The notes beneath the pieces were generated by a model that worked only from the letters and a program-made list of their open reading frames with translations, ran no database searches and was not told the DNA's origin. The position numbers and the translations under genes are program-made. Shown one piece after another: positions 17,735 to 27,715 of a stretch of 29,108 nucleotides of DNA (its first letter is position 1; every line of letters begins with the position of its first letter). The stretch is from Zancudomyces culisetae (Eukaryota; Kickxellomycota; Harpellomycetes; Harpellales; Legeriomycetaceae). The stretch lies in NCBI GenBank assembly GCA_001969505.1, contig LSSK01001349.1, positions 1-29,108 on the forward strand. The letters are read 5' to 3'.

Positions 17735-20111
17735 ATGAATTTTAGGTCCGACAACAATCAGGTGGTCAACCAGCTGCAAAACAGCTTGGCGAAGCTGAAA
17801 TTTATCAGCAACAAATTCATAAACACACTAAGAAAAGGTAAGGATGAACACAAATTTAAAAAGAGTGTATAGGTTATGCTTAAAGCCGATCCTTAAATCA
17901 ATGATGAAAAATAAGTTTTGCTAAACAATTGGAAATTGAAAAATAAAATATAGGAGAAAACTATGAATTGAGAACGGAATTGAATAGCGAATATAGAGAG
18001 AGAAGAAAAGAGGCAGTGAGACGGGTGATAGCCAACATGACAATTGGGAAGGATGTTTCGGGGTTGTTTACGGATGTGTTAAAAAATATGCAAACAGATG
18101 ATTTGGAAATCAAGAAGCTAATATATTTGTATTTGATTAACTACGCAAAAGTGCAACCAGAATTAGTGATCTTGGCAATAAACACATTTGTAAAGGTAAG
18201 GGAAAAAAAATAGTAGAACAATAGAGTGGTACTGATAAATGATTAGCATCGCCAACATGTGTGTGTTTATTAGAAATGGTTTTGGGTAATAGGAAAATTA
18301 ATAGAAAAACTTCTAAAGAAGGGGAACGTGTTGTGAATGGATATAATATATAGGATTCGGAGGATAAAAACCCATTATTGAGGGCACTGTCCATAAGAAC
18401 AATGGGATGTCTCCAGGTCCCAGAAATTTTGGATTACATAATAGATCCGCTGAAGAGATGCTTGAGAGATAAAGACGCGTATGTGAGGAAGACAGCAGTG
18501 GTGTGTGTGGCAAAGATATACGAATTGAGTAGCGAGGCAGCAATTGAGTATGGCTTGGTATCTACGGTGAAGGGAATGGTAACTGATCCAAATGCCATAG
18601 TAGTTGCGAATGTGATATCGAGCTTACGAGAGATGAATCTAAGCAGCAGAAAGAGATACGGAGAAAGTATATGGACACTGAATAAAGATTTGATGGAGAA
18701 GCTGCTAAAAGTACTGAACGACACCACGGAATGGGGACAGGTCTCGATCCTGGAAGCGCTTGCAGAGTATGAGCCAGTAAATAGCAAGGAAGCGGAGCGG
18801 GTGTGTGACGGTGTTTTACCAAGACTGCAACACGCAAATGGAAGTGTGGTTCTGACAGCTATTCGGGTGTTATTGCAGTACGAAAAACATGTCAACGATG
18901 AGGCAGCACTGGCCAAATACAGCAAAAAGATGGTTCCACCATTGGTATCCCTGATGAGTGCAGCACCAGAAATGCAGTATGTAGCACTCAGAAGTATTGG
19001 GTTGGTGATTCGACAACGACCAAAGCTGCTGAGGAACGAGCTTCGTGTGTTCTACTGCAAATACAACGATCCAGATTATATAAAGTTTGAAAAGATGGAG
19101 TTGCTAGTAGCCCTTTGCGAGGAAAAGAACATCGAGATATTGTTGGCAGAATTGGGAGAGTATGCCCGAGAGGTAGATTCTGAAGTCAGCAAGCGGGCAA
19201 TTATAGCCATAGAAAAAGTGGCACTGCAGCATCAAAGCGGCGCACTGAACTGTGCACAGCTGCTTATCGAGTTGTTGAATAACAAGGGCGCAGAAGGTAA
19301 GCAGCATTGCTGTATCGCTTTAAGCAGCATTGCAAGAACGTATAATGATCTGGCTACGGGTATAATATCCCAGCAGGCAATTCCTACACTCATTGAGCAA
19401 TACGAGGAGCTCAATAGTGATGCGGCTGCCAAGGCAAGTCTGATAGATATGGTGGGCGAGTATGAGCTTGATGAGAGCATGATGGCTTACGACTTTTTGG
19501 AGACACTCAGTGCTGAGTTTTTGACAGAAGAGGAAAAGGTGCAGCTAGCGATTGTTCACAGCACCGTCAAGTATTTCCTGAAAAACCCTTCACGAGCACA
19601 GGAGCTGTTGCTTAATATGCTTAAAATGGGTACTGAATCTAGCCAGAGTATGGACGTGCGTGATGTTTCCTACATGTACTGGCGAATGCTGAGCGAATCC
19701 AGCCCAGCCTTTGCAAAAAGAATTATTTTGGTTGATGGACGATCACCAGGTTCTACCCGCCCCACTCCAATTAATCCTTATGAATTGGAAGCCAGAATCA
19801 ACATTCCTCCACACTTGCTAGATACCTTTTTGAGGGAGTTGGGAAGTATCAGTTCGGTATTGCGTGTTGACAAGCAAAATAAACAATCTGCTTTGCTATT
19901 GTCTTCGCTTTCTCAACGAACTGCAGTCGGTGCAATAGCAAATACAAATGCGACCAACAGATACGTACTGTTTGGTGAGGACCACAGCCCTACTGGCGCT
20001 ACATCCTCTTACAGAAATGCTGGTGTTGATTCTGATGGTATGATGTCACAATCAGCAAAAGAAAACGAGCCAGATGACCAAGATGAACCTGAATTGCTGA
20101 TATCGTTTTAA
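17735..20111 (+). CDS. APL2: AP-1 complex beta subunit (beta-adaptin Apl2), three exons
   Basis: The large beta subunit of the clathrin adaptor AP-1, which sorts cargo between the trans-Golgi and endosomes. Exons are 17735-17837, 17954-18195 and 18354-20111, giving 700 residues (726 in S. cerevisiae Apl2). The adaptin trunk of helical repeats fills most of it. Diagnostic blocks are [100 protein letters not shown] and [19 protein letters not shown]. These match AP-1 beta rather than the more divergent AP-2 beta (Apl1) or AP-3 beta (Apl6). After residue ~590 come a hinge-like Asn/Ser-rich segment and an acidic end, [14 protein letters not shown]. There is no appendage (ear) domain, as in yeast Apl2. 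The N-terminal [20 protein letters not shown] is lineage-specific. Exon joins restore conserved sequence at both introns (RKG-ENYELR and TFVK-DSEDKN). Confidence 0.93.
17838..17953 (+). other. APL2: APL2 intron 1 (116 bp)
   Basis: The donor is GTAAGG and the acceptor AATATAG, phase 1. TGCTAAAC, about 30 nt before the acceptor, is a possible branch site. Confidence 0.85.
18196..18353 (+). other. APL2: APL2 intron 2 (158 bp)
   Basis: The donor is AAG|GTAAGG and the acceptor ATATATAG, phase 0. Splicing joins NTFVK to [12 protein letters not shown] exactly as in other beta-adaptins. Read-through stops within a few codons. Confidence 0.92.
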
Positions 20112-20321
20112 ATAAATAAACAAATAAATCAAGCTTTTTATACTAGTTTTTCGTTTCACTTTTTTTTTTAAGAGAAAAAATACATTTATAAAAAAGATGA
20201 CTTGAAACTATTACTAGCTACTATCAAAACAAAAACATTGGCTACTAAATCAACCAAAATGTGCTAACGCTTTAACTGAAAAATAAAGTGAGGAGAGAGG
20301 AGGAAATCAGTGTAAGCCATA

Positions 20322-23300
20322 TCATAATAACAGTTCGTCTAACGTTTTGATCATGTTTTCGTTTAATTTGACAACATTGGATGAGAAGGAATCGTCATTT
20401 GTATTTGAATTGATACTGTTCCTATTACTAGTATTGTGATTGTGATTAGTATTGGTACTGGAAGTGGAAGTGGAGTTGAGATTAGCTTTTCTCAACAAAT
20501 CATTAGTAACACTAATGTCACTGAAATCCATTGTTAGAGCCATCGGTGGGGTTCCCAGATAATCCGGAATTCCGCTTTTACCATTTTCGTTTCCAATGGT
20601 GTTGCTGCTACTAATATCCCGAACCATTGCCAAAAACGCCTTCATAACATATACACTGTCGTTTCCTGCATTGTGAGGATAATATAGCGAAGACTTGTCT
20701 TTACTCTCATTGCTGCTGCCATTATTACCATTACTATTACCATTACCATCGCCATTTATCAGATTATAGTGATGTAGTATATTAATCAAGCTGGATTTTT
20801 GTGATATCGATCTTGCTACAGCCATAAACAATACGCTTGTATCTACAATACCCCTGATATTCCTGTTAAAATTATGGTTTTCCTTATTGTTGTATTCACC
20901 ATTCATACCACCATTCATGTTGACATCAAGATCTATTCCATGTTGTTTGAGGATCTGCAAATCTGAACGAAGATCATGGCCCAGAATCACTACAAGTGGA
21001 CGTGTGTTACCACTCCCACTGCTGCTGCTGTCATTTTCATTGTTTTTTTCATCGCAGCCGTTTCCAATACTACTTAAATCACTTGCCAGCCTTCTTAGTG
21101 CTGTCCGTAGTGGTGCTACCACGCTTTTTCCATACATGAATTTGTCCCGATAATCTCCAACATATTTTGAGTTATGCAACTGATAATGCTCGGCTATGAT
21201 GTAATGTCTAGCTAAAAACGCACCCTTTTCATCATCATCACCACCATCTTCTTCATACACATCTTCGCTACCATCACCAGCTCCTTTAGTTTTATCGTAC
21301 ATTGCCCACCCAATTTCTAACAAATAATTTTGATTTCTTTCCCACATTTCACAATCTATTGAAACCAGACATACATTTTGGGGCTGATTTTTACTTTTGT
21401 TCTCATTCCCTCCAACCAACTGTGCGAGTTTGTGCCATTGCCCTATAATTTGCCGTAATATTGAGTTTTCTCGCTCCTGTCTGCCCAACTTCTTGTTTGT
21501 CTTTTTCACCTTGTCGTTCATTATTTCAACCACTCGCCTGATATTACCAAACGCACTTGTATTACTACTCGAGTTGTTGTCTGTTATCACTTTTGACGCC
21601 TTTTCAACAGCTAAACCTTTAACATCATATAACTCCACCTGTTCAAGAATATCCGGTTGAACGCTTGGTAGTTTGACCTGGTACTCACTTTCAAGCTGTT
21701 GTTGAACTAATGCGATAGATTCTAACCTAGCTACAATCCCCGCTTTTTTGGTTGTTCTCTCCACACCTATCCCAAATTCGCCTTTTCTCTCTTGGTGATC
21801 ACCTTGAGCCTGAGCTAGAATACTTTTAAATATTTCATATTGGTAAAACAACCGCGTTAGTGTTGCTCTAAACGGATACTCTTTTCCCTCCGCTGTAGAC
21901 ATCCAACTCTTCTCTACCTCTTTCACAAAGCACCAATTCTGCAACATCTCCTGCTCTTTAATCACTCGTCTTGTTTTTACAGGCACACTCTTTTGCTCCT
22001 CTTTATCTTCACCGATTTCTATTACCTCTACACCTGATGTGGTTGTAACATCCTTATTTACACTCAGCGATTTTCTCTTGTCCCCTTTCTCTCGCTCTGC
22101 TTGCAGTAATGCTGCTGCTGCCTTTGATTCCACAGAATTCTTATCCTGTGACGCTAACCCTGCTGCCAATATTCGATCCCTCTTGGTTGCATACGGCCCT
22201 ACTACCACTGGAACAGGTCTCTCTATTTTCGCTGCATCATCAGTTCGCATGTTTGGCCACTCATTTCCTGACTCCCACCAGTGTGCACTTCCCTCCATTT
22301 CCTTTTCACCATCCATTCCACTTGTGTTGCCTTCCCAATCATCAGAAACTAGCTGTTGCCACGCCAAAGCATCCTTTTCTCGTTGAATATCTTCTGTATC
22401 ATCTGTCAAGTCAATTATCTTGCCTTGTTCCGACTGCACTGCCAACTCCACTCTCATCTCCATCAAACTTGCGCTTTTGTTTTGTTCCGATCCGTTCACA
22501 CCAGATGTTATCTTATCAAGCGACTCCTTCAATTTTTCCGAAACTTTGGCCAATCCTATTGACTCCTTCAATATTCTTGACTCTAGCGTAATCTCATCTA
22601 TAGCTGTTTGGTTCTCTTGTATACTATCGCCTTGTGTGTAGCTGGTGCTATCAAAAATTCTGTTCTTATCTTCACAAAACATGCTATCATTACTAGACTT
22701 ATTGATGTCATCCTTGTTCTCCTCACTCCCCTCAACCTTTGTCGAATACTTATACTTTCCTATTATTCCCGAATAGTCGGTTTTTTTAATGACCTCCTCC
22801 ATACTTTTTCTAGAAAAATCTCTTGATTCATCAAGCCTGTTGTCGCCCCAGTCGCCATAAATATCGTCACTATACTCGTTGTTATAATCACCAGTATCGC
22901 TATGGTTATTAGAATGTGAATCAACGTCGCTCCTTTTCGTATGTGCATGCTTGATTATCGATGATACCTTTCTATGTGCCTTACTAGTACGCCCAAACGG
23001 TCGATTGAAAATAGTTACCGGTTTTTGCTGAGTAATTATGTTTTTCATTTCAAGACTCTCTTGCGCTTGATCCTTCTCTTGGTATATGCTTTGTTCGTGA
23101 TCAGAACTATTGCTACTTTCGTATCCAGTCATTCTATTTCTTTTTTTGTGTAACCCTACCTTTATGCCGTTAGAAAGACTTTGTTTGCCACTTTTTTCAC
23201 GACCTAATCCACGTTTACCTCCTCGTATACCACCGTTAATATCACTGTCTAAATTAAATTCGCCACCACTATTTATATCGCTGTTGCCGGCACTAATATG

Positions 23301-23468
23301 TGTGTTATTACCACTATAATTACCACCCTCTTCTTCGCTATCTAGTATCGATATTTTTCGTTTATTTGTGCTTCGCACCACGTCCGTTGAAGGTGTACTC
23401 TTTTCTATGAAAACAAAATGTTGTGCTGGTCCTATTACTGATGTTCTATATTCATACCCTTTGTTCAT
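20322..23468 (-). CDS. Gfd2/YDR514C-like DEDDh exonuclease with long N-terminal extension
   Basis: The C-terminal third is an RNase H-fold 3'-5' exonuclease of the fungal Gfd2/YDR514C family. Motif Exo I is SIDCEMWERNQ at about residue 698, followed by YLLEIGWAMYD. The family block ARHYIIAEHYQLHNSKYVGD and DKFMYGKS come next. Exo II is GHDLRSDLQIL at about 834. DTSVLFMAVAR lies at about 874. Exo III is HNAGNDSVYVMKAF at about 933. The full D-E-D-D-H set appears present, so it is likely active. The domain is split by acidic and Asn/Gly/Ser loops. The first ~690 residues have no known domain: they are Ser/Asn/Asp-rich, and KIIDLTDDTED at about 353 looks like a SUMO-interacting motif. Moderately ordered stretches occur around 400-470 and 500-680 (coiled-coil-like). 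At 1048 residues it is far longer than the small yeast relatives. Its substrate is unknown. It converges on APL2, 210 bp away. Confidence 0.75.
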   Translation of the reverse strand: MNKGYEYRTSVIGPAQHFVFIEKSTPSTDVVRSTNKRKISILDSEEEGGNYSGNNTHISAGNSDINSGGEFNLDSDINGGIRGGKRGLGREKSGKQSLSNGIKVGLHKKRNRMTGYESSNSSDHEQSIYQEKDQAQESLEMKNIITQQKPVTIFNRPFGRTSKAHRKVSSIIKHAHTKRSDVDSHSNNHSDTGDYNNEYSDDIYGDWGDNRLDESRDFSRKSMEEVIKKTDYSGIIGKYKYSTKVEGSEENKDDINKSSNDSMFCEDKNRIFDSTSYTQGDSIQENQTAIDEITLESRILKESIGLAKVSEKLKESLDKITSGVNGSEQNKSASLMEMRVELAVQSEQGKIIDLTDDTEDIQREKDALAWQQLVSDDWEGNTSGMDGEKEMEGSAHWWESGNEWPNMRTDDAAKIERPVPVVVGPYATKRDRILAAGLASQDKNSVESKAAAALLQAEREKGDKRKSLSVNKDVTTTSGVEVIEIGEDKEEQKSVPVKTRRVIKEQEMLQNWCFVKEVEKSWMSTAEGKEYPFRATLTRLFYQYEIFKSILAQAQGDHQERKGEFGIGVERTTKKAGIVARLESIALVQQQLESEYQVKLPSVQPDILEQVELYDVKGLAVEKASKVITDNNSSSNTSAFGNIRRVVEIMNDKVKKTNKKLGRQERENSILRQIIGQWHKLAQLVGGNENKSKNQPQNVCLVSIDCEMWERNQNYLLEIGWAMYDKTKGAGDGSEDVYEEDGGDDDEKGAFLARHYIIAEHYQLHNSKYVGDYRDKFMYGKSVVAPLRTALRRLASDLSSIGNGCDEKNNENDSSSSGSGNTRPLVVILGHDLRSDLQILKQHGIDLDVNMNGGMNGEYNNKENHNFNRNIRGIVDTSVLFMAVARSISQKSSLINILHHYNLINGDGNGNSNGNNGSSNESKDKSSLYYPHNAGNDSVYVMKAFLAMVRDISSSNTIGNENGKSGIPDYLGTPPMALTMDFSDISVTNDLLRKANLNSTSTSSTNTNHNHNTSNRNSINSNTNDDSFSSNVVKLNENMIKTLDELLL

Positions 23469-24180
23469 ATTTGTGCTATTTCACTATCCACATTAAAGAA
23501 AATAATAAAGGTAAAAAACAAAAAAAACAAAACAGTATGAATGGACAGGCCCGAGGAAATATATACTATTACACTACTGCCTTTCGTTTCGCTTTTCTCT
23601 GTTCCCCGCGATTTTAGTATAGTCCGAAAGCTTTAAAAGCTGAGTATCTTTTCAGGTTGTGGTGTTAAATTGCAATTCAACTTTCTGCAAAGTTACGTTA
23701 TGTACTAGCACTATAACAAAAACCTCTTTGATTTCTTTTCCTCAACTTAATTCGTGGTTTATCTGTTTCCACACCTTTAAGGGAAAAAATTTTCCACTAA
23801 TAAAAAAATGAACCTGGGCTTTATTATTTTTCAAACACATCGATTTATTTCGTGTTTGATGTTGTCCTTTAGCATTTCGTTAGTTACACACAGAATCCAC
23901 CAATCACACCTCCCCAGAGTTGTAGTATTTTTAGTAAACCACGTTCTCACCATCTCTCCCCGCTTATTTTTTTATTCTCTCAATTTTATTCTGCCTGGTA
24001 TTCTGGTGTGTTTGGATAAACCATTGGAATTGAGCTTTATTAGAAATAATATTCATTTTCAAGAAAAACCAAGATCGATACCAAAAAGCACGGATGAGCA
24101 ATAAGTGCAATGGCAAATAAAAAAATACGAAACTAAGAAAAGAGAAAGGTATACTAAAAAAAACCCCCAATCATGGCAAT
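23469..24180. other. Intergenic, acyl-CoA synthetase/Gfd2-like gene (712 bp)
   Basis: Should hold the promoter of the Gfd2-like gene and the 3' end of the acyl-CoA synthetase. A 98-codon hydrophobic frame on the plus strand (23808-24104) has no recognisable family, and I do not support it as a gene. Confidence 0.55.
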
Positions 24181-26253
24181 TCAACTTTGTGCATACATTT
24201 CTTCAATCTGTTTCTTATAATACTTTTGGACAAAGGCTCTTTTAATCTTCATTGTTGGTGTGAGTATACCATTAGTTGCAGAATCAAACGGCGTAGCTTC
24301 GATATGTATCTGTTCAACAATTTCATACCCATGCAACTTTGCTTCTCTAGAGGTCTTTATGATTTCTTGGTGTATTGCCTTGATTACCTTGTCGTTATTT
24401 ACCAACTGCTCCAACGAAATTTTTTGTTGTTCATCCATGCTATTCTTTAATATTGATGTTGCAAATGGAATAAATGTTTCTGGGTCTGGAACTACCACCG
24501 CTACCAAGTGGCTTTTGTATGAATCGCCATACACAAATGCCTGCATGATATATTGGTTTGTGCAAATCACATTCTCGACTTTCTCTGGTGCTACATATTT
24601 ACCCTGAGATAGCTTTAGTATATTCTTGAGCCGATCAATTATTGAGATGCTTCCATCTGCATTGAATTGAGCAATGTCCCCTGTTGCTAACCAGCCATCA
24701 CCAACCAGTGTCTCATCGGTCTTCTCCTTATCTTTTAAGTACCCACTAAACACGAGCGGTGATCTAACATGCAACTCACCTCGTGGGTATGGTTTATCAG
24801 TGCTTAGATAGTCCATACTCGGAACATCAACAAGTTTTACTTCAGTCGTTAGAAGTGGCGCACCAACGTTTCCTGTCGTTGGATCGTCGATTTTCTGCAA
24901 TGAAATTAGCGAACTGGTTTCTGTCATCCCTGTTCCATTCGCTATAGGTGATATTAGTGCTACTCTCAGGACCTCGAGGACATTTGGCATAATTGGTGCT
25001 CCACCAGATAGTATCACTTCAACTCTTTTACTAAGTATTGCTTTTGTTTTGTTGAATAGTATCCTATCCCATAAGGCATGTTGGTACCCACCACCACTTC
25101 TTAAAACTGCGATTTTATCACTAAATGCTTTTCTAGAAATCATACCCTTAAGTCCTGGCGCATTAATGGTAGCTGCGATGATTTTATCGTATATTCTGTT
25201 CAAAACCCGGGGAACAGAGCATATAACGGTAGGTTGTAGTGCTTGGCAATCAATTATCAGTCTTGACACATCCCCAGTAAAGTATCCTATTGTTCCCTGT
25301 ACCATTGTTGCCGCGTTTTCTGCTTGCCTTCCAAATGCATGTGCCAGCGGCAAGTAGGAGAAATAGACAAATGGGTTTGGTCTCCTGTCAACTTGGTGAA
25401 AGGCCTTGGCTACAGCAGTATACTGCTCGTGAGTAGAAAGCGCACCCTTGGGTGTTCCAGTGGTTCCTGATGTGTAGCATATTGTGTACAAGTCACTTGG
25501 CTTTGGTGGAAAGTGTGGAATAGGATTGTTTTCACCTATTTTTTCCAGCTCGCCAAGGTCATATAGTTCGATATTTTTTTCTTGTGCCCATTTTTTTAAA
25601 ATTGAGGCTGGGCTAATACCAGTAGCAGGCAGTGAATGTGAGGATGAAGCAAGCTCTTTTTTTTTGTGATCGAGTTGATCTAGTGGGTCTAATGATACTA
25701 TGGCTCTTATGTTTGGTATCTTATCCGCGGCCCTTAGGAGGTTCGCAACTTTATCTAGGCTGCAGAATATCATTGGTGTTTCACTGTGATTGATAATGTA
25801 CTCCATTTCGGATGGAGCACATGTGTCAAACAGTGATACAGTACACAAGCCCTGAGATAGAACAGCATACTCAGTCATTTTCCATTCTGGTCGGTTGATT
25901 GCATAAATACAGACAGGCCAGTCTCTCTTGAGATTTGTTTCTGCTGGATGTGTTTTTTTATACAGCCATATTATACCACTTCCAATATTTGAAATTCTTG
26001 TAGCAGTCTCTTTGTAGGTATAAAACTTGTATTCACCGTATGAATTCGACTCTACATCAAAGGGTCTATATCCTAAGTAGGGTGTATCAGGTGCAAGTTT
26101 AACAGAGTTCCAAAACATGTCATAAACAGTTTTGACTTCAGGATAGTACTCAACATCGGGCGGGTTTCGGTCCTGAAGACACCGGATCACATATGATTCG
26201 CCTTCAACTTTGGGGCCTGGAACAATATACGATTTTTGATTCACGTGTGTCAT
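24181..26253 (-). CDS. Long-chain fatty acyl-CoA synthetase, Faa2-like
   Basis: ATP-dependent activation of fatty acids to acyl-CoA through an acyl-adenylate. All motifs of the AMP-binding superfamily are present: the P-loop YTSGTTGTPKGA at about 263, YLPLAHAFGRQAE at about 303, and GTGMTETSSLISL at about 440. The fatty-acyl-CoA synthetase signature at about 521-560 reads DGWLATGDIAQF, then IIDRLKNILKLSQGKYVAPE. The C-terminal lysine region TPTMKIKRAFVQKYYK carries the usual catalytic lysine area. The N-terminal block LGYRPFDVESNSYGEYKFYT followed by NIGSGI resembles yeast Faa2 and plant/animal LACS more than Faa1/Faa4. The length of 690 is normal. It ends MYAQS, with no SKL-type PTS1, and I see no PTS2, so a peroxisomal location is not supported by the sequence. 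I see no intron. Confidence 0.9.
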   Translation of the reverse strand: MTHVNQKSYIVPGPKVEGESYVIRCLQDRNPPDVEYYPEVKTVYDMFWNSVKLAPDTPYLGYRPFDVESNSYGEYKFYTYKETATRISNIGSGIIWLYKKTHPAETNLKRDWPVCIYAINRPEWKMTEYAVLSQGLCTVSLFDTCAPSEMEYIINHSETPMIFCSLDKVANLLRAADKIPNIRAIVSLDPLDQLDHKKKELASSSHSLPATGISPASILKKWAQEKNIELYDLGELEKIGENNPIPHFPPKPSDLYTICYTSGTTGTPKGALSTHEQYTAVAKAFHQVDRRPNPFVYFSYLPLAHAFGRQAENAATMVQGTIGYFTGDVSRLIIDCQALQPTVICSVPRVLNRIYDKIIAATINAPGLKGMISRKAFSDKIAVLRSGGGYQHALWDRILFNKTKAILSKRVEVILSGGAPIMPNVLEVLRVALISPIANGTGMTETSSLISLQKIDDPTTGNVGAPLLTTEVKLVDVPSMDYLSTDKPYPRGELHVRSPLVFSGYLKDKEKTDETLVGDGWLATGDIAQFNADGSISIIDRLKNILKLSQGKYVAPEKVENVICTNQYIMQAFVYGDSYKSHLVAVVVPDPETFIPFATSILKNSMDEQQKISLEQLVNNDKVIKAIHQEIIKTSREAKLHGYEIVEQIHIEATPFDSATNGILTPTMKIKRAFVQKYYKKQIEEMYAQS

Positions 26254-27409
26254 TATCGTGAAGCGTTTATACTAGCTCTTTTTGTTTTTTCGTTTTTTCG
26301 TTTTTTTTTTTTTGTGATAGTGATATTTGTGGCGATCTTAACGTTGAGCTGGTGTGCTATTCCTTCGACTGTTTTTTCTCCTTTTTATATATGGAGTAAA
26401 ATGTATTAGAGTCTGAAGGTAGTAAATGAAATATTAATTTGTATCCAAACTGGAGTATTATTGCTGGTTTGAAAAAGCAGGAAATATGATGGAGTTTGCA
26501 ATCACTCAACTAATCTTTATATTCAACAAAAAATTTAAAAAATTTAAAAACTCGCTAAACCAAAAACATCAAACCTGAAACACGCCAAAAACAATACAAG
26601 ATAATTCTAACTGTCCTGGTAAAACCTGTATTTGACTGAATGCAGAAGTAGGGGTAGCCACTCTGTATGTTCTTCCGAAAATAGCAAGATGTTTCTAAAG
26701 AAAACTGGTTATACAAATAGTTGCATATTTTAAGTCCTAACCAATTTTGGAAACACGGAAAATGGATACTGGACTTGAAACAATACAGCACTGATCGCTC
26801 TTCCCATGTGATATGCTCAAAAAATAAGAAAATGGTACGTCTAATTAACAGTGCAAGTGTTGTGGGGAGACGTTTTTGTGAAAAATGTGTTAGTTTGCTC
26901 ACTAGAACCATACAGTACCAACTCCGATGTAGGTTATGGAGTTTATCCCATATCAGGTACACTTTAAAAGCGTATATACTTCAACAGGTCTAAAAGTAAG
27001 ACTGGGAGGATAACTAAAACATACCAACCCTGTAATAGACTCAAATCACTTATAGTAGTGAGGCTAGTGTAGTCATCGCTTAATTAAGAGCTTTCACCAA
27101 TAGCGATTGACTTTCTTGCTTATCATGAATTATCACGTTTTTGGTCAGGGTATCCTGTACCAAATTGAGAGAACGCTATAAACTCTAACTGTAACCAAAT
27201 CAAAAAAAAAAGAAGTGAAACTAGGATCAAGTATGATATGTTAGTTCCTCTTAATGTTGATCGTTGTTTAATGTCTACATCAATATATTGTGGTAGTTCA
27301 ATAGCATATAGTACGTGAAATGATATAGTATAGTGACAAAAGAAAAAAAGGTCTAATAAGAAATATCTCGTTCTTTCAAAAACGCCGATAGCCCACATCA
27401 AGAATGCTT
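26254..27409. other. Intergenic, glutaredoxin/acyl-CoA synthetase (1.16 kb)
   Basis: Should carry the acyl-CoA synthetase promoter and the glutaredoxin 3' end. Frames at - 26555-26962 (135 codons), + 26721-26993 and - 27123-27401 overlap each other or are rich in Phe/Tyr/Cys/Ile as expected of AT-rich noncoding DNA. No family is recognised. I do not call them genes. Confidence 0.5.
26384..26391 (-). promoter_or_regulatory. TATA box candidate for the acyl-CoA synthetase gene
   Basis: TATATAAA on the minus strand, about 131 bp upstream of the ATG at 26253. A T-rich stretch lies between it and the start. Assigned by position only. Confidence 0.4.
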
Positions 27410-27715
27410 TTATTTAGAGTTATAAAGCCCACTAAATTCTCCATTAGATATTTTTTGAAGCAACGAGTCGCAACCACCTATGTGGGTAGAGTTGACAAAA
27501 ATATTTGGAACCGTTTTCTGCTTTGTTAGGTTAAACAATTCCTCCTGGATTTTTTCCCCGTCCGATTCTAGATCCAATTCCATAGTCTTGAAGTTTACGT
27601 TCAACTTTGATATCTCTGATTTTGCTCGAGCGCAATATGGACAATAGGACTTGGAAAACACCATGATCTTGTTGGTATTAACAAGCGACTTTACTAATTT
27701 AGAAATTTGTGACAT
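27410..27715 (-). CDS. Dithiol glutaredoxin
   Basis: A glutathione-dependent thiol-disulfide oxidoreductase. The 101-residue product has the dithiol active site CPYC at residues 25-28 in FSKSYCPYCARAK. It also has the cis-proline element KTVPNIFVN at about 67-75 and the glutathione-binding HIGGCDSL at 78-85. Length and motifs match Grx1/Grx2-type class I glutaredoxins rather than monothiol ones. I start at ATG 27715. The frame is open a further 22 codons upstream (to about 27782), where a TAG acceptor preceded by CTCTAAC could mark a 3' splice site. A longer, organelle-targeted form like yeast Grx2 is therefore possible. It is divergent from NTR2, so the two share an upstream region that includes a Yap1-type site. 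Confidence 0.88.
   Translation of the reverse strand: MSQISKLVKSLVNTNKIMVFSKSYCPYCARAKSEISKLNVNFKTMELDLESDGEKIQEELFNLTKQKTVPNIFVNSTHIGGCDSLLQKISNGEFSGLYNSK

Noticed and set aside
23808-24104. 98-codon plus-strand frame encoding a hydrophobic protein
   Set aside because: Composition (Ile/Leu/Phe/Ser) is what T-rich noncoding DNA gives. There is no family match, and it fills a spacer that must hold a promoter.
26555-26962. 135-codon minus-strand frame upstream of the acyl-CoA synthetase
   Set aside because: Rich in Cys/Trp/Phe/Tyr with no domain pattern, and overlapped by a plus-strand frame of similar quality. It looks random.
27123-27401. 92-codon minus-strand frame just after the glutaredoxin stop
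   Set aside because: Hydrophobic but patternless. Its first ATG directly abuts the glutaredoxin 3' end, leaving no room for a terminator and promoter.
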